This document shows, one piece after another, positions 1 to 9,609 of a stretch of 64,000 nucleotides of DNA. Under the pieces are notes generated by a model that saw only the letters and a program-made list of their open reading frames with translations, was not told the DNA's origin and did not search any database. Source of the DNA: Micrococcus lacusdianchii (GTDB lineage Bacteria; Actinomycetota; Actinomycetes; Actinomycetales; Micrococcaceae); NCBI RefSeq assembly GCF_023155805.1, contig NZ_JAKNUW010000002.1, positions 149,080-213,079 on the forward strand, in the 5' to 3' direction. The position numbers and the translations under genes are program-made. Position 1 is the stretch's first letter. Each line of letters begins with the position of its first letter.

Positions 1-315
1 GAGATCTTCGGTCCCGTGGCACCGATCGTCACCTTCTCCACGGAGCAGGAGGCCATCGAGATGGCCAACGACACCGTGTACGGCCTCGCCTCCTACGTGT
101 TCACCGAGGACGCCGCCCGCATGTACCGCGTGGCCGAGCAGATCGACTTCGGCATCATGGGCGCCAACGTGGGCGTGGTCTCCAACCCGGCCGCGCCGTT
201 CGGCGGCGTCAAGCAGTCCGGTCTGGGCCGCGAGGGCGGCGCCGAGGGCATCGAGGAGTACACCACGGTGCAGTACGTCGGCATCCCCGACCCCTTCGCC
301 GGGCAGAAGGCCTGA
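1..315 (+). CDS. gabD: NAD(P)-dependent aldehyde dehydrogenase, C-terminal end (succinate-semialdehyde dehydrogenase-like)
   Basis: Only the last 104 codons are in the window; the frame is open from base 1. The fragment starts EIFGPVAP, the conserved segment after the catalytic cysteine region of aldehyde dehydrogenases, and continues with YGLASYVFT, PFGGVKQSGLGREGG and a C-terminal EEYTTVQYVGI. The spacing and the GREGG-IEEY ending are typical of the succinate-semialdehyde dehydrogenase (GabD) group, which oxidises succinate semialdehyde to succinate in GABA catabolism. The catalytic Cys and Glu lie upstream of the window, so exact substrate is inferred. Confidence 0.8.
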   Translation, partial: EIFGPVAPIVTFSTEQEAIEMANDTVYGLASYVFTEDAARMYRVAEQIDFGIMGANVGVVSNPAAPFGGVKQSGLGREGGAEGIEEYTTVQYVGIPDPFAGQKA

Positions 316-394
316 TCCCGCCGGGCGGCTCAGTGCCCGGTCCCGACGACGCCGGTCCCGTCACCTTGCGAGGCGACGGGGCCGGCGTCGTCCG

Positions 395-400
395 TAGAGT
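395..400 (+). promoter_or_regulatory. -10 box of tatD, leaderless start
   Basis: TAGAGT followed by exactly 7 bases and then the ATG at 408. This places the transcription start on or next to the start codon, so tatD is probably translated from a leaderless mRNA. There is no Shine-Dalgarno sequence in the gap. Confidence 0.6.
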
Positions 401-407
401 GGGGGCC

Positions 408-1379
408 ATGCCCGATCACGCGCCGACCCCCGATCCGTCCGTGCCCGAGGACTACCGGACCCCTCACGCACCCTCCGTCGCCAAGGACGGCGGTCCCCGG
501 CGGGACACCCGCGAGGAGAAGACCGGGAAGAAGCGTCGCTTGGAGTACCCGCCGGCGCCCGAACCGCTGCCTGTGCCCGTGATGGACAACCACACGCACC
601 TGGACTTCCGGGACGGGCTGGTCCACGTGGACGTGCACCAGGCCATGGACGCCGCCGAGGCTGTGGGCGTGGTGGGAGCGGTGCAGGTGGCATGCGATGT
701 GGAGTCCGCCCGCTTCACCGTCCAGGCGATCGAGGCCGAGCCGCGCCTGCTCGGGGCCATCGCCCTGCACCCCAACGACGCCGCCCGCCTCACCGCCCGC
801 GGGGAGTTCGAGGAGGCGTTCGCGGTGATCGAGGAGCTTGCCGCGCACCCTCGGGTGAGAGCGGTGGGAGAGACCGGGCTGGACTACTTCCGCACCCGTG
901 AGGAGGAGGGCCATGCCGCGCAGCAGGAGTCCTTCCGGCGCCACATCCGCCTGGCCCGCGCGCTGGGCAAGGCGCTGCAGATACACGACCGGGACGCCCA
1001 CGAGGACGTGGTCCGCATCCTCCTGGAGGAGAAGGCGGCAGGCGGCCTGCCCCCGCACGTGGTGTTCCACTGCTTCTCCGGCGGCCCCGACCTGGCCCGC
1101 ACCTGCGCCGAGCACGGGTGGCATGCCTCCTTCGCCGGGCCGGTGACCTTCAAGGCCAACGACGGGCTCCGGGAAGCCCTCCGGCTGCTGCCGCAGGAGC
1201 TGATCCTGGTGGAGACGGACGCGCCGTTCCTCACGCCCCACCCGCACCGAGGCCGACCCAACGCGCCGTACCTCATCCCGCTCACCCTGCGCGCCATGGC
1301 GGAGGCCCGAGGGGAGGACGTGGCGGATCTGGCCGGTGCCGTCGCTGCGAGCACCCGCACGGTGTACGGGGAGTTCTGA
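408..1379 (+). CDS. tatD: TatD family metal-dependent hydrolase (DNase)
   Basis: A 323-residue TIM-barrel metallohydrolase of the TatD/YcfH family, cytoplasmic, acting as a 3'-5' DNase and perhaps D-aminoacyl-tRNA deacylase in other species. Visible metal-site motifs are DNHTHLD (about residue 59), GETGLDY, HDRDAHED, HCFSGG and VETDAPFL, in the family order. About 55 charged residues precede the barrel, more than in most homologues. The ATG at 408 was chosen because a -10 box sits 7 bases upstream, although the frame is open from 333. It lies immediately upstream of rsmA and ispE, the usual actinobacterial tatD-rsmA-ispE order. Confidence 0.92.
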   Translation: MPDHAPTPDPSVPEDYRTPHAPSVAKDGGPRRDTREEKTGKKRRLEYPPAPEPLPVPVMDNHTHLDFRDGLVHVDVHQAMDAAEAVGVVGAVQVACDVESARFTVQAIEAEPRLLGAIALHPNDAARLTARGEFEEAFAVIEELAAHPRVRAVGETGLDYFRTREEEGHAAQQESFRRHIRLARALGKALQIHDRDAHEDVVRILLEEKAAGGLPPHVVFHCFSGGPDLARTCAEHGWHASFAGPVTFKANDGLREALRLLPQELILVETDAPFLTPHPHRGRPNAPYLIPLTLRAMAEARGEDVADLAGAVAASTRTVYGEF

Positions 1380-1427
1380 CGCCGGTCCTCGGAGCGGACC
1401 CCGCCCGTAGCGTGTCCGACCCGCCGG

Positions 1428-1433
1428 TAGACT
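1428..1433 (+). promoter_or_regulatory. -10 box of rsmA, leaderless start
   Basis: TAGACT, then 7 bases (CCCCGGC), then the rsmA ATG at 1441. The geometry predicts a leaderless transcript that would also carry ispE and perhaps the ABC-F gene. Confidence 0.6.
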
Positions 1434-1440
1434 CCCCGGC

Positions 1441-2367
1441 ATGGTCCCGCCCCCCGACGCCGCCGCCACCGCGCCCCTGTTGAGCGCCGCCGACGTGCGC
1501 CGCCTCGCGGCCGAGCTGGACCTGCGCCCCACCAAGCAGTGGGGCCAGAACTTCGTGATCGACCCCAACACCATCCGCCGGATCGTGGCGGCCGCCGAGC
1601 TGGGGCCGGAGGAGCACGTCCTGGAGATCGGTCCCGGTCTGGGCTCGCTGACGCTGGGGCTGCTGGACGCCGCAGCCGCCGTCACGGCCGTGGAGATCGA
1701 CCCGGTCACGGCCGCCCGTCTGCCCCGCACGGCGCAGGAGTTCCGGCCTGAGCGCGCCGCGGATCTGGCGGTCCTCCATGCGGACGCCCTCGCCCTGTCT
1801 GAAGAGCAGATCGACGGTGTCCGCCCGGCCGCGGCCGCCACCGGCCCCACCGCGCTGGTGGCCAATCTGCCCTACAACGTGGCCGTGCCCGTCCTGCTCC
1901 ACGCCCTCGCGGAGCTGCCGGGCCTGCGCCACGGCCTGGTCATGGTGCAGGAGGAGGTCGCGGACCGGCTGGCCGCCCCACCCGGGTCCCGCACCTACGG
2001 GGTGCCCTCGGCGAAGGCCGCCTGGTACGCGGACGTCCGGAAGGCCGGCGTGATCGGCACCCAGGTGTTCTGGCCCGCCCCGCGCATCCACTCCGGCCTG
2101 GTGGCGTTCAGCCGCCGCGAACCTCCGCTGGGCTCGGTGGCACGGGCGGACGTGTTCGCCGCCGTGGACGCGGCCTTCGCCCAGCGGCGCAAGACGCTGC
2201 GCGCCGCCCTGGCCACGTGGGCGGGCTCACCCGCGCTCGCGGAGGAAGCGCTCGTGGCCGCAGGCGTGGACCCGAAGGCCCGGGGGGAGTCCCTGGACAT
2301 CGCCGCGTTCGCGCGGATCGCGGCCCACCGCCCCGACGCAGACCGGCGGCAGGGGGCCTGCCCATGA
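1441..2367 (+). CDS. rsmA: 16S rRNA (adenine1518/1519-N6)-dimethyltransferase RsmA (KsgA)
   Basis: A 308-residue Rossmann-fold methyltransferase that dimethylates two adjacent adenines in the 3'-terminal hairpin of 16S rRNA late in 30S assembly, using S-adenosylmethionine. Seen: GQNFVIDPN at the N-terminus, the SAM-binding [11 protein letters not shown], the acidic VEIDPVTA, and the catalytic motif NLPYN (residues about 142-146). A C-terminal helical domain follows, with QRRKTLR. The stop overlaps the ispE start by ATGA, so the two are translationally coupled. Confidence 0.95.
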   Translation: MVPPPDAAATAPLLSAADVRRLAAELDLRPTKQWGQNFVIDPNTIRRIVAAAELGPEEHVLEIGPGLGSLTLGLLDAAAAVTAVEIDPVTAARLPRTAQEFRPERAADLAVLHADALALSEEQIDGVRPAAAATGPTALVANLPYNVAVPVLLHALAELPGLRHGLVMVQEEVADRLAAPPGSRTYGVPSAKAAWYADVRKAGVIGTQVFWPAPRIHSGLVAFSRREPPLGSVARADVFAAVDAAFAQRRKTLRAALATWAGSPALAEEALVAAGVDPKARGESLDIAAFARIAAHRPDADRRQGACP

Positions 2368-3323
2368 CCACGCCCGCCTCCGTGTCCGTCCGGCACGTGA
2401 CCGCCACCGCCCCCGGCAAGGTCAACCTCTCCCTCCGGGTGGGGCCGCCGCGCCCGGACGGCTACCACCCGGTGGCCAGCGTGTACCTGGCCGTGAGCCT
2501 CCGGGAGACCGTCACCGCCACGGCCCGCCCGGACGGCCGGATCACCGTGTGCCCCAGCGCCCGCCAGGTCAGCCTGGTGGACACCGCGGACGTCCCGTGG
2601 GACGAGCGGAACATCGCCCACCGTGCGGCCGTGCACCTCCGCGCCCACCTGGGCCTGGACCCGGAGACCCACGGCGTGGACCTCGAGGTGGCCAAGCAGG
2701 TCCCCGTGGCCGGCGGCATGGGCGGCGGATCGGCGGACGCGGCCGCCGCCCTGATGGCCTGCGCCGCCCTGTGGGACACCGGCCTCACGCGTGCCCGCCT
2801 CGCGGAGATCGCCGAGCCCCTCGGGGCGGACGTGCCGTTCGCCGTGCTCGGCGGCGCCGCCGTCGGGCTCGGCACAGGCGCCCAGCTCACCCCCGTGGCG
2901 GCCCGCCGGCCGGTCCACCTGGTCCTCCTGCCCGCCGACGCCGGCCTCTCCACCCCCGTGGTGTTCCGCACCCTGGACGAGCTGCGGGCCGCCGGCCGCG
3001 CCCCCGACGGCCAGGAGATCCCCGCGGTGGACGAGGACGTGGTCCGCGCCCTCACCCGGGCGGATCCGCTGGCCCTGGCCACCGCCATGGAGAACGACCT
3101 CCAGGCCCCCGCGGTCGCGCTGTTCCCCGAGCTCTCCGACGTCATGGACGTGGCCATGGACGAGGGCGCGCTGCGCGCCATGGTCTCCGGCTCCGGCCCC
3201 ACCCTGCTCCTGGCCGCCCACAGCGAGCAGGACGCCCTGCGGCTGGCCACGGCGGTGGAAGAGCGCACCGGCGTGGCGGCCCTGCCCGTGCACGGTCCCG
3301 TGCCCGGTGCCCACGTCCTCTGA
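2364..3323 (+). CDS. ispE: 4-diphosphocytidyl-2-C-methyl-D-erythritol kinase
   Basis: A 319-residue GHMP-family kinase that phosphorylates the 2-hydroxyl of CDP-methylerythritol in the non-mevalonate isoprenoid pathway. Seen: APGKVNLSL near the N-terminus with the active-site lysine, the nucleotide loop [17 protein letters not shown] (from about residue 116), [11 protein letters not shown] with the catalytic Asp, and the C-terminal GSGPTL motif. The frame is open upstream, but the ATG at 2364 overlaps the rsmA stop in an ATGA junction and gives the normal family length. Confidence 0.95.
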   Translation: MTTPASVSVRHVTATAPGKVNLSLRVGPPRPDGYHPVASVYLAVSLRETVTATARPDGRITVCPSARQVSLVDTADVPWDERNIAHRAAVHLRAHLGLDPETHGVDLEVAKQVPVAGGMGGGSADAAAALMACAALWDTGLTRARLAEIAEPLGADVPFAVLGGAAVGLGTGAQLTPVAARRPVHLVLLPADAGLSTPVVFRTLDELRAAGRAPDGQEIPAVDEDVVRALTRADPLALATAMENDLQAPAVALFPELSDVMDVAMDEGALRAMVSGSGPTLLLAAHSEQDALRLATAVEERTGVAALPVHGPVPGAHVL

Positions 3324-3395
3324 TCCGCCGGTCCCACCACGCCCCCGCCCTCCGCTCCTCCCGCTCGCCCCGCCCGTCTCGAAAGGCCCCTCCTC

Positions 3396-5228
3396 ATGGC
3401 CCACCTGCTCGGCGCCGAGAACATCGGCATCTCCTTCGGCACCCGGACCGTCCTGGAGGGGCTGTCCCTCGGCGTGGACGAGGGGGATCGGATCGGCCTG
3501 GTGGGCCGGAACGGGGACGGCAAGTCCACCCTCATGCGCATCCTCGCCGGTCTGCAGGAGCCGGACACCGGCCGGGTGACCCGCCGCGGCGGCGTGCGGG
3601 TGGGCGTGCTGGACCAGCGGGACGTGCTGGACCCGGAGGACACGGTGCGCCGTGCCGTGGTGGGGGACGTGGACGACCACGTCTGGGCCTCGGATCCGAG
3701 GATCCGGGACGTGCTGGGCGGCCTGCTCTCCGGCATGGACCTCGAGCAGGAGGTCTCCGGCCTCTCCGGAGGCCAGCGCCGCCGCGTGGCGCTGGCCCGC
3801 CTCCTGGCGGGCGACGACGACGTCCTGTTCCTCGACGAGCCCACCAACCACCTGGACGTGGAGGGCGTGGCGTGGCTGGCGCGCCACCTGCAGCAGCGCT
3901 GGCGGCCCACGGACGGCGGCCTCGTGGTGGTCACGCACGACCGCTGGTTCCTCGACGCGGTCTGCACCCGCACGTGGGAGGTGCACGACGCCACCGTGGA
4001 CCCGTTCGACGGCGGCTACGCGGCCTGGATCCTGGCCCGCGCCGAGCGCGCCCGCCAGGCGCAGGTCATGGAGCAGAAGCGCCAGCAGCTCATGAAGAAG
4101 GAGCTGGCCTGGCTGCGCCGCGGCGCCCCGGCCCGCACCTCGAAGCCGAAGTTCCGGATCGAGGCGGCCAACGCGATCATCGCGGACGTCCCCGAGCCGC
4201 GCGACACCGTCGCCCTGGCCAAGACCGCCACGGCCCGCCTGGGCAAGGACGTGATCGACCTCGAGGACGTGAGCCTCGCCCTGGGGGACAGGCAGATCCT
4301 CGACGACGTCACCCTGCGCCTGGCCCCGGGCGAGCGCCTCGGCGTGGTGGGCGTCAACGGCGCGGGGAAGTCCACGCTGCTGCGCCTGCTGGACGGCCGG
4401 CTCACCCCGGACTCGGGCCGCATGAAGCGCGGCAAGACGGTGGTCTCCGCCACCCTCACGCAGGACGTGAAGGAGATCGACGACGTCGCCCACCTGCGCG
4501 TGGCCGAGGTCATGGCACGGGAGGGCTCCGCGTTCCAGGTGGGGGACCGGGAGATGTCCCCGGGGCAGCTGCTGGAGATGCTCGGGTTCGGGACCTCCCG
4601 GCAGTGGACCCAGGTGTCCGAGCTCTCCGGCGGTGAGCGCCGGCGCCTCCAGCTGCTGCGGCTGCTGGTGGGGGAGCCCAACGTCCTCATGCTGGACGAG
4701 CCCACCAACGACCTGGACACGGACACCCTCGCGGCGGTCGAGGACGTCCTGGACGGCTGGCCGGGCACCCTGATCGTCGTCTCCCACGACCGCTACCTGC
4801 TCGAGCGCGTCACGGACCACCAGGTGGCCCTGCTCGGGGACGGGAAGGTCCGGGGCCTGCCCGGCGGCGTGGAGCAGTACCTCGAGCTGCGCGCCGCCAT
4901 GGACGCCGGCACCGGCGCGGCCCCGCGGCCGCCGCGCGGCCGCAACGATGTGGAGGGCACCTGCCGGGGCATGGGCGGCGGGGTCGAGGACGCCCCGGAG
5001 GTGTCCGAGGCGGAGCGCCGGCAGGCCCGGAAGGACATGGCGCGCCTGGAGCGTCAGATGGAGCGTCTGCGGGAACGCCGTGAGGGTCTCGAGACCCGCA
5101 TGGCCGAGCTGGGCCAGGCGCAGCGGTTCGACGATCTGGGCCGGGTCAACGCCGAGCTGGCGGAGGTGGACGCCGAGCTGGAGGGTCTCGAGGAGGAGTG
5201 GCTCGCGGCCGCCGAGATCGACGCATGA
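3396..5228 (+). CDS. ABC-F family ATP-binding protein (Uup/EttA-like)
   Basis: A 610-residue soluble protein with two ABC ATPase domains and no membrane domain. Domain 1 has GRNGDGKST (about residues 38-46), LSGGQRRRVALAR and DEPTNHLD; domain 2 has GVNGAGKST, LSGGERRRLQLLR and DEPTNDLD. A basic linker with KKELAWLRRGAPARTSK matches the P-site tRNA interaction motif of ABC-F proteins. A charged C-terminal coiled coil (about residues 540-605) is typical of Uup-type members. Known members act on ribosomes; the specific role here is not determined. It follows ispE by 72 bases. Confidence 0.88.
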   Translation: MAHLLGAENIGISFGTRTVLEGLSLGVDEGDRIGLVGRNGDGKSTLMRILAGLQEPDTGRVTRRGGVRVGVLDQRDVLDPEDTVRRAVVGDVDDHVWASDPRIRDVLGGLLSGMDLEQEVSGLSGGQRRRVALARLLAGDDDVLFLDEPTNHLDVEGVAWLARHLQQRWRPTDGGLVVVTHDRWFLDAVCTRTWEVHDATVDPFDGGYAAWILARAERARQAQVMEQKRQQLMKKELAWLRRGAPARTSKPKFRIEAANAIIADVPEPRDTVALAKTATARLGKDVIDLEDVSLALGDRQILDDVTLRLAPGERLGVVGVNGAGKSTLLRLLDGRLTPDSGRMKRGKTVVSATLTQDVKEIDDVAHLRVAEVMAREGSAFQVGDREMSPGQLLEMLGFGTSRQWTQVSELSGGERRRLQLLRLLVGEPNVLMLDEPTNDLDTDTLAAVEDVLDGWPGTLIVVSHDRYLLERVTDHQVALLGDGKVRGLPGGVEQYLELRAAMDAGTGAAPRPPRGRNDVEGTCRGMGGGVEDAPEVSEAERRQARKDMARLERQMERLRERREGLETRMAELGQAQRFDDLGRVNAELAEVDAELEGLEEEWLAAAEIDA

Positions 5229-5288
5229 CCGGCGGCCCGACCCGGGATGGGACCCCGCACCCCGGGAGCGGAAGCGGTGAGGGACACG

Positions 5289-5294
5289 TAATGT
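5289..5294 (+). promoter_or_regulatory. Candidate -10 box for the sugar transferase gene
   Basis: TAATGT lies about 50 bases upstream of the likely start at 5344. It matches the TANNNT consensus, but no clear -35 element is visible. Confidence 0.35.
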
Positions 5295-5343
5295 GGACAT
5301 CACATGGGCGCGGAGGGGACCGCCCAGGACCATGAGGAGTGAG

Positions 5344-6840
5344 ATGACCCAGGACGTCACCACGAACCCGACCCGGCGGCACCGCCGAGGGTCGTCCGTG
5401 CGCGCCCGCATCCTGGGCCGCCCGTGGGAGCAGGGACTGCCCCGGCTCGTCCTGCTGACGGACGTGCTCGCGGTGCTGCTGGCCACGTTCCTCTCCGCCG
5501 AGCTGCGGTTCGGCGGCTTCTCGATCGCCCAGATCCCCGGCCTGGAGTTCGTGGACTACGGCCTGATCAGCGTGGTGCTCAGCGCCGCGTGGGTGATCGC
5601 CCTCGGGGTGGACGGCTCCCGGGACATCCGCATCCTCGGGGTGGGGTCGGAGGAGTACAAGCGGGTCCTGCGGGGCACGCTCTACCTGTTCGGCTTCGTG
5701 GCCATCCTGTCCTACGCGGTCGCCTTCGAGGTGGCGCGCGGCTACATCGGGCTGGCGCTCCCGCTCGGCGTGGTGCTGATCGTGCTGGGGCGGTTCCTGG
5801 TGCGCGGCTGGGTGGCCCGCCGCCGGCACCGCGGGGACTTCCGCCGCCGGCTGCTGCTCGTGGGCGGCCCGAAGGCCGTGAAGTACATCCACGAGTCCCT
5901 CGAGTCGGAGGCGGGCGCCGGCTACGAGCCCGTGGCCGCCGTGCTGCCGGGCTACCGGCCCCGCGAGGAGGGCTGGCTCTCCGTGCCCGTCGCCACGGAC
6001 GTGGAGACCGTCCAGGAGCTCGCCGCCCACGTGGACCGCATGGACATCGAGGCCGTGGTGATCACCTCCGGGCACCCCTTTGTCCCGGAGGAGGTCCGGC
6101 GCCTCGGCTGGGACCTGCAGGAGCGGGGGGTCTCGCTGATCATGGCTCCGGCGCTGGTGGACGTGGCAGGCCCCCGTCTGCACACGCAGCCCCTGGCCGG
6201 TCTGCCGCTGCTACACCTGTCCACCCCTCGCCTGTCCCGGTCCAAGGCGTTCCTCAAGCGCAGCTTCGACCTCGTCTCCGCCGGGATCGGGATCGTGCTG
6301 ATCTCCCCGCTGCTGCTGGCCGTGGCGGTCGCCGTGAAGACCACCAGCCCCGGGCCCGTCCTGTTCAAGCAGGAGCGCATCGGCCTGCACGGCGAGCCCT
6401 TCACCATGCTCAAGTTCCGCTCCATGGTGGTGGATGCGGAGGAGATCAAGGCCCAGCTCGTCTCGGATCGCGGGGAGGACGACGTCCTGTTCAAGATGAA
6501 GGACGACCCCCGCGTGACGAAGGTGGGCTCCTTCATCCGCCGCACGAGCATCGACGAGCTGCCCCAGCTCGTCAACGTGCTGCGCGGGGACATGTCCCTG
6601 GTGGGCCCGCGTCCGCACCTGCCCCACGAGGTGGCCCAGTACGGCGAGTACGTGCACCGCCGGTTCCTGGTCCAGCCCGGCATCACGGGGCTGTGGCAGG
6701 TCTCCGGGCGGTCGGACCTCTCCTGGGAGGACGCCGTGCGCCTGGACCTGTACTACGTGGAGAACTGGTCCCTCCTGGGGGACCTCGTGATCCTCGGCCG
6801 CACCGTGAAGGCCGTGGCCGCCTCGGACGGCGCCTACTGA
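5344..6840 (+). CDS. Polyprenyl-phosphate sugar-1-phosphate transferase (WcaJ/WbaP type)
   Basis: A 498-residue membrane enzyme that moves a sugar-1-phosphate onto undecaprenyl phosphate, the first committed step of a surface polysaccharide. The N-terminal half has four or five hydrophobic segments (LVLLTDVLAVLLATFLS, LISVVLSAAWVIALGV, TLYLFGFVAILSYAVAF, IGLALPLGVVLIVLG) and a CoA-binding-like region. The C-terminal catalytic domain begins KRSFDLVSAGIG and has LFKQERIGL, FRSMVVDAE, RRTSIDELPQL and the QPGITGLWQVSGR motif. GAGGAG before 5344 favours this start; an in-frame ATG at 5332 is possible. It stands alone here, 27 kb from the polysaccharide locus at 32-43 kb that lacks such an enzyme. 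Confidence 0.9.
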   Translation: MTQDVTTNPTRRHRRGSSVRARILGRPWEQGLPRLVLLTDVLAVLLATFLSAELRFGGFSIAQIPGLEFVDYGLISVVLSAAWVIALGVDGSRDIRILGVGSEEYKRVLRGTLYLFGFVAILSYAVAFEVARGYIGLALPLGVVLIVLGRFLVRGWVARRRHRGDFRRRLLLVGGPKAVKYIHESLESEAGAGYEPVAAVLPGYRPREEGWLSVPVATDVETVQELAAHVDRMDIEAVVITSGHPFVPEEVRRLGWDLQERGVSLIMAPALVDVAGPRLHTQPLAGLPLLHLSTPRLSRSKAFLKRSFDLVSAGIGIVLISPLLLAVAVAVKTTSPGPVLFKQERIGLHGEPFTMLKFRSMVVDAEEIKAQLVSDRGEDDVLFKMKDDPRVTKVGSFIRRTSIDELPQLVNVLRGDMSLVGPRPHLPHEVAQYGEYVHRRFLVQPGITGLWQVSGRSDLSWEDAVRLDLYYVENWSLLGDLVILGRTVKAVAASDGAY

Positions 6841-6899
6841 CGGTCTCGGCCGTGTGGGAGGATGGACCGTCGCCGAGCCCGCGCCCGGGCTCGCGGCGC

Positions 6900-6970
6900 T
6901 CCGCCCTGGTGTAACGGCAGCACGCCGGCCTTTGGAGCCGTGCAGTCTAGGTTCGAATCCTAGGGGCGGA
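6900..6970 (+). tRNA. tRNA-Gln (anticodon UUG)
   Basis: A full cloverleaf can be folded by eye. The acceptor stem is TCCGCCC with GGGCGGA, the D stem GTGT with GCAC, and the anticodon loop CTTTGGA with TTG at 6932-6934. The T arm is CTAGG-TTCGAAT-CCTAG. The anticodon stem has one mismatch at its outer pair. No CCA is encoded. It sits alone between the sugar transferase and glmU genes. Confidence 0.95.
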
Positions 6971-7030
6971 ACGGACACGCCCTCCCGTGTGCCCTCCGCC
7001 CGCTTCCCCAGACCGCCCAGGAGCCCGCCC

Positions 7031-8551
7031 ATGACGCAGCCCACCGCCCGTCCCTCCGCCGTGATCGTGCTGGCCGCCGGCCAGGGCACCCGCATGAAGT
7101 CCACGACGCCGAAGATCATGCACGCGATCGGCGGGCGCTCCCTGGTGGGCCACGCGCTGGCCGCCGCGTGGTCCCTGGACCCGGAGCACCTCGTGGCCGT
7201 GGTGCGGCACGAGCGGGACCGGGTGGCCGAGCACATCGAGGCCGTGGCGCAGGACCTGGGCATCACCTGCCTGGCGATCGCGGACCAGGACGAGGTGCCG
7301 GGCACCGGCCGTGCCGTGGAGCTGGGCCTCGCCGCGCTCCCGGAGGACCTGGAGGGCACCGTGGTGGTGACCTACGGCGACGTGCCGCTGCTGACCCCGC
7401 AGACCCTGGCCGGCCTGGTGGCCGCGCACGAGGCGGACGGCAACGCCGTCACCGTGCTCACCGCCACCCTCGAGGACGCCACCGGCTACGGCCGGATCGT
7501 GCGGGACGCCGAGGGCCTCGTGGAGCGCATCATGGAGCACAAGGACGCCCTGGCCCACGCCGCGTCCACGGGCGACTCCTCCTTCGTGGAGATCGCCGAG
7601 GTCAACTCCGGCATCTACGCCTTCGACGCCGCCCTGCTGCGCCGCACCCTGCCGCAGCTGTCCACGGACAACGTGCAGGGGGAGAAGTACCTCACCGACG
7701 TGCTGGGCATGGCCCGCGCCGAGGGCGGCCGGGTGGCCTCCGTGGGCACCGCGGACGTGTGGGAGGTCGAGGGCGCCAACGACCGCCGTCAGCTCTCCGA
7801 CCTGGGCCGCCAGCTCAACGACCGCGTCCTGCGCGGCTGGATGAAGGAGGGCGTGACCGTCGTCGACCCCGCCTCCACGTGGGTGGACGTCACCGTGACC
7901 CTCGCCTCGGACGTCACCCTCAAGCCCGGCACCCAGCTGCACGGGTCCACCGAGGTGGCCACGGGCGCCGCGATCGGCCCGGACTCCACGCTGACGGACA
8001 CCACGGTGGGGGAGGGCGCCGTCGTGAAGCGCACGGACGCCACGGAGGCCGTGATCGGCGCCGGTGCCACCGTGGGCCCCTTCACCTACCTGCGCCCGGG
8101 CACCGTGCTCGGCGAGGAGGGCAAGATCGGCGCGTTCTACGAGACCAAGAAGGTCACCATCGGCCGCGGCGCGAAGCTCTCCCACCTGGGCTACGCCGGG
8201 GACGCGGAGATCGGCGAGTACGCCAACATCGGCTGCGGCAACATCACCGCCAACTACGACGGCGTGGACAAGCACCGCACCGTGATCGGCTCCCACGTGC
8301 GCACCGGATCGAACACCGTGTTCATCGCTCCGGTGACCGTGGGCGACGGCGCGTACACCGGGGCCGGCGCCACCGTGCGCGAGGACGTGCCGGCCGGGGC
8401 GCTGGCCCTGAACGCCGTGGACCAGCGGAACGTGGACGGCTGGGTGGTCTCCCGTCGGGCGGGCACCGCCTCCGCCGACGCCGCGCGCGCGGCCGGCGCC
8501 GTGGGGCGGGACGAGGCGCCCGGCCGGGCCGAGGGCGACGAGCGGGCCTGA
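7031..8551 (+). CDS. glmU: Bifunctional GlcNAc-1-phosphate uridylyltransferase / glucosamine-1-phosphate acetyltransferase
   Basis: A 506-residue enzyme making UDP-GlcNAc for peptidoglycan and other wall polymers. The N-terminal pyrophosphorylase has LAAGQGTRMKS (about residue 11), the nucleotide-contacting YGDVPLL and EVNSGIYAFD. The C-terminal left-handed beta helix carries the hexapeptide repeats, YLRPG, the catalytic-histidine context KLSHLGYAGDAE, and NYDGVDKHRT. The tail after residue about 480 is Ala/Glu-rich and disordered-looking. The ATG at 7031 gives the normal N-terminus. It is followed by prs, an order common in actinobacteria. Confidence 0.95.
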   Translation: MTQPTARPSAVIVLAAGQGTRMKSTTPKIMHAIGGRSLVGHALAAAWSLDPEHLVAVVRHERDRVAEHIEAVAQDLGITCLAIADQDEVPGTGRAVELGLAALPEDLEGTVVVTYGDVPLLTPQTLAGLVAAHEADGNAVTVLTATLEDATGYGRIVRDAEGLVERIMEHKDALAHAASTGDSSFVEIAEVNSGIYAFDAALLRRTLPQLSTDNVQGEKYLTDVLGMARAEGGRVASVGTADVWEVEGANDRRQLSDLGRQLNDRVLRGWMKEGVTVVDPASTWVDVTVTLASDVTLKPGTQLHGSTEVATGAAIGPDSTLTDTTVGEGAVVKRTDATEAVIGAGATVGPFTYLRPGTVLGEEGKIGAFYETKKVTIGRGAKLSHLGYAGDAEIGEYANIGCGNITANYDGVDKHRTVIGSHVRTGSNTVFIAPVTVGDGAYTGAGATVREDVPAGALALNAVDQRNVDGWVVSRRAGTASADAARAAGAVGRDEAPGRAEGDERA

Positions 8552-8560
8552 TCCCGCACC

Positions 8561-8566
8561 TAGGAT
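8561..8566 (+). promoter_or_regulatory. -10 box of prs
   Basis: TAGGAT in the 74-base gap between glmU and prs. It would give a leader of roughly 50 bases that ends with GGGGACGTC before the prs ATG. Confidence 0.45.
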
Positions 8567-8625
8567 GGAACGCGGTGCCGGACGGCGCCGCGCACACGAG
8601 CAGGGAACTGAGGACAGGGGACGTC

Positions 8626-9606
8626 ATGACGGAACTGAGCCGGAGCGAGGACAAGCGACTGGTGCTGGCGGCCGGGCGGGCCCACCCGGAGCTGGCGCAG
8701 GAGATCGCGGAGTGCCTCGGCACCGAGCTGCTGCCCATGAGCGCGTACGACTTCGCCAACGGGGAGATCTACGTGCGCTCGGGGGAGTCGGTGCGCGGCA
8801 AGGACGTGTTCGTCATCCAGTCCCACCCGGCGCCGCTGAACAACCACCTCATGGAGCAGCTGATCATGGTGGACTCCATGAAGCGTGCCTCCGCCCGCCG
8901 GATCACCGTGGTGTCCCCGTTCTACCCGTACGCGCGCCAGGACAAGAAGGGCCGGGGCCGCGAGCCCATCTCCGCCCGCCTGGTGGCGGACCTGTACCAC
9001 ACCGCCGGTGCCTCTCGCATCATGTCCGTGGACCTGCACACCGCGCAGATCCAGGGCTTCTTCGACGGCCCGGTGGACCACCTCTTCGCCATCCCGCTGC
9101 TCGCCGACTACATCCGGGGCCGCGTGGAGGGGGAGCAGGTCACCGTGGTGTCCCCGGACACCGGCCGCGTCCGCGTGGCCGAGCAGTGGGCGGACCGCCT
9201 GGGCGGCGTGCCGCTGGCGTTCGTGCACAAGTCCCGTGACCTCACCACGCCGAACAAGGCCGAGTCCAAGACCGTGGTGGGCGACATCGAGGGCCGCGTC
9301 TGCGTGCTGATCGACGACATGATCGACACCGGTGGCACCATCTCCGGCGCCGTGCGCATCCTCAAGGAGGCCGGCGCCAAGGACGTCATCATCGCCGCCA
9401 CCCACGCGGTGTTCTCGGATCCGGCCGCGCAGCGCCTCGGCGACTCGGGCGCCCGTGAGGTGGTGGTGACGAACACCCTGCCCATCCCGGAGGAGAAGCG
9501 GTTCGACAACCTCACGGTGCTCTCGATCGCCCCGCTGATCGCCCGCGCCATCCGTGAGGTGTTCGAGGACGGCTCGGTGACCAGCCTCTTCGACGGGGAC
9601 GCCTGA
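8626..9606 (+). CDS. prs: Ribose-phosphate pyrophosphokinase
   Basis: A 326-residue class I PRPP synthetase, converting ribose-5-phosphate and ATP to phosphoribosyl pyrophosphate for purine, pyrimidine, histidine and tryptophan synthesis. Seen: FANGEIYVR near the N-terminus, YPYARQDKKGRGREPISAR, the metal-binding DLHTAQIQGFF, and the PRPP-binding loop VLIDDMIDTGGTI (about residues 228-240). The ATG at 8626 starts the conserved region. Confidence 0.96.
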   Translation: MTELSRSEDKRLVLAAGRAHPELAQEIAECLGTELLPMSAYDFANGEIYVRSGESVRGKDVFVIQSHPAPLNNHLMEQLIMVDSMKRASARRITVVSPFYPYARQDKKGRGREPISARLVADLYHTAGASRIMSVDLHTAQIQGFFDGPVDHLFAIPLLADYIRGRVEGEQVTVVSPDTGRVRVAEQWADRLGGVPLAFVHKSRDLTTPNKAESKTVVGDIEGRVCVLIDDMIDTGGTISGAVRILKEAGAKDVIIAATHAVFSDPAAQRLGDSGAREVVVTNTLPIPEEKRFDNLTVLSIAPLIARAIREVFEDGSVTSLFDGDA

Positions 9607-9609
9607 GCC

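Noticed and set aside
6900-6970. tRNA-Gln as an integration site for a mobile element
   Set aside because: No integrase and no repeated tRNA 3' end was seen nearby; flanking genes are core genes.
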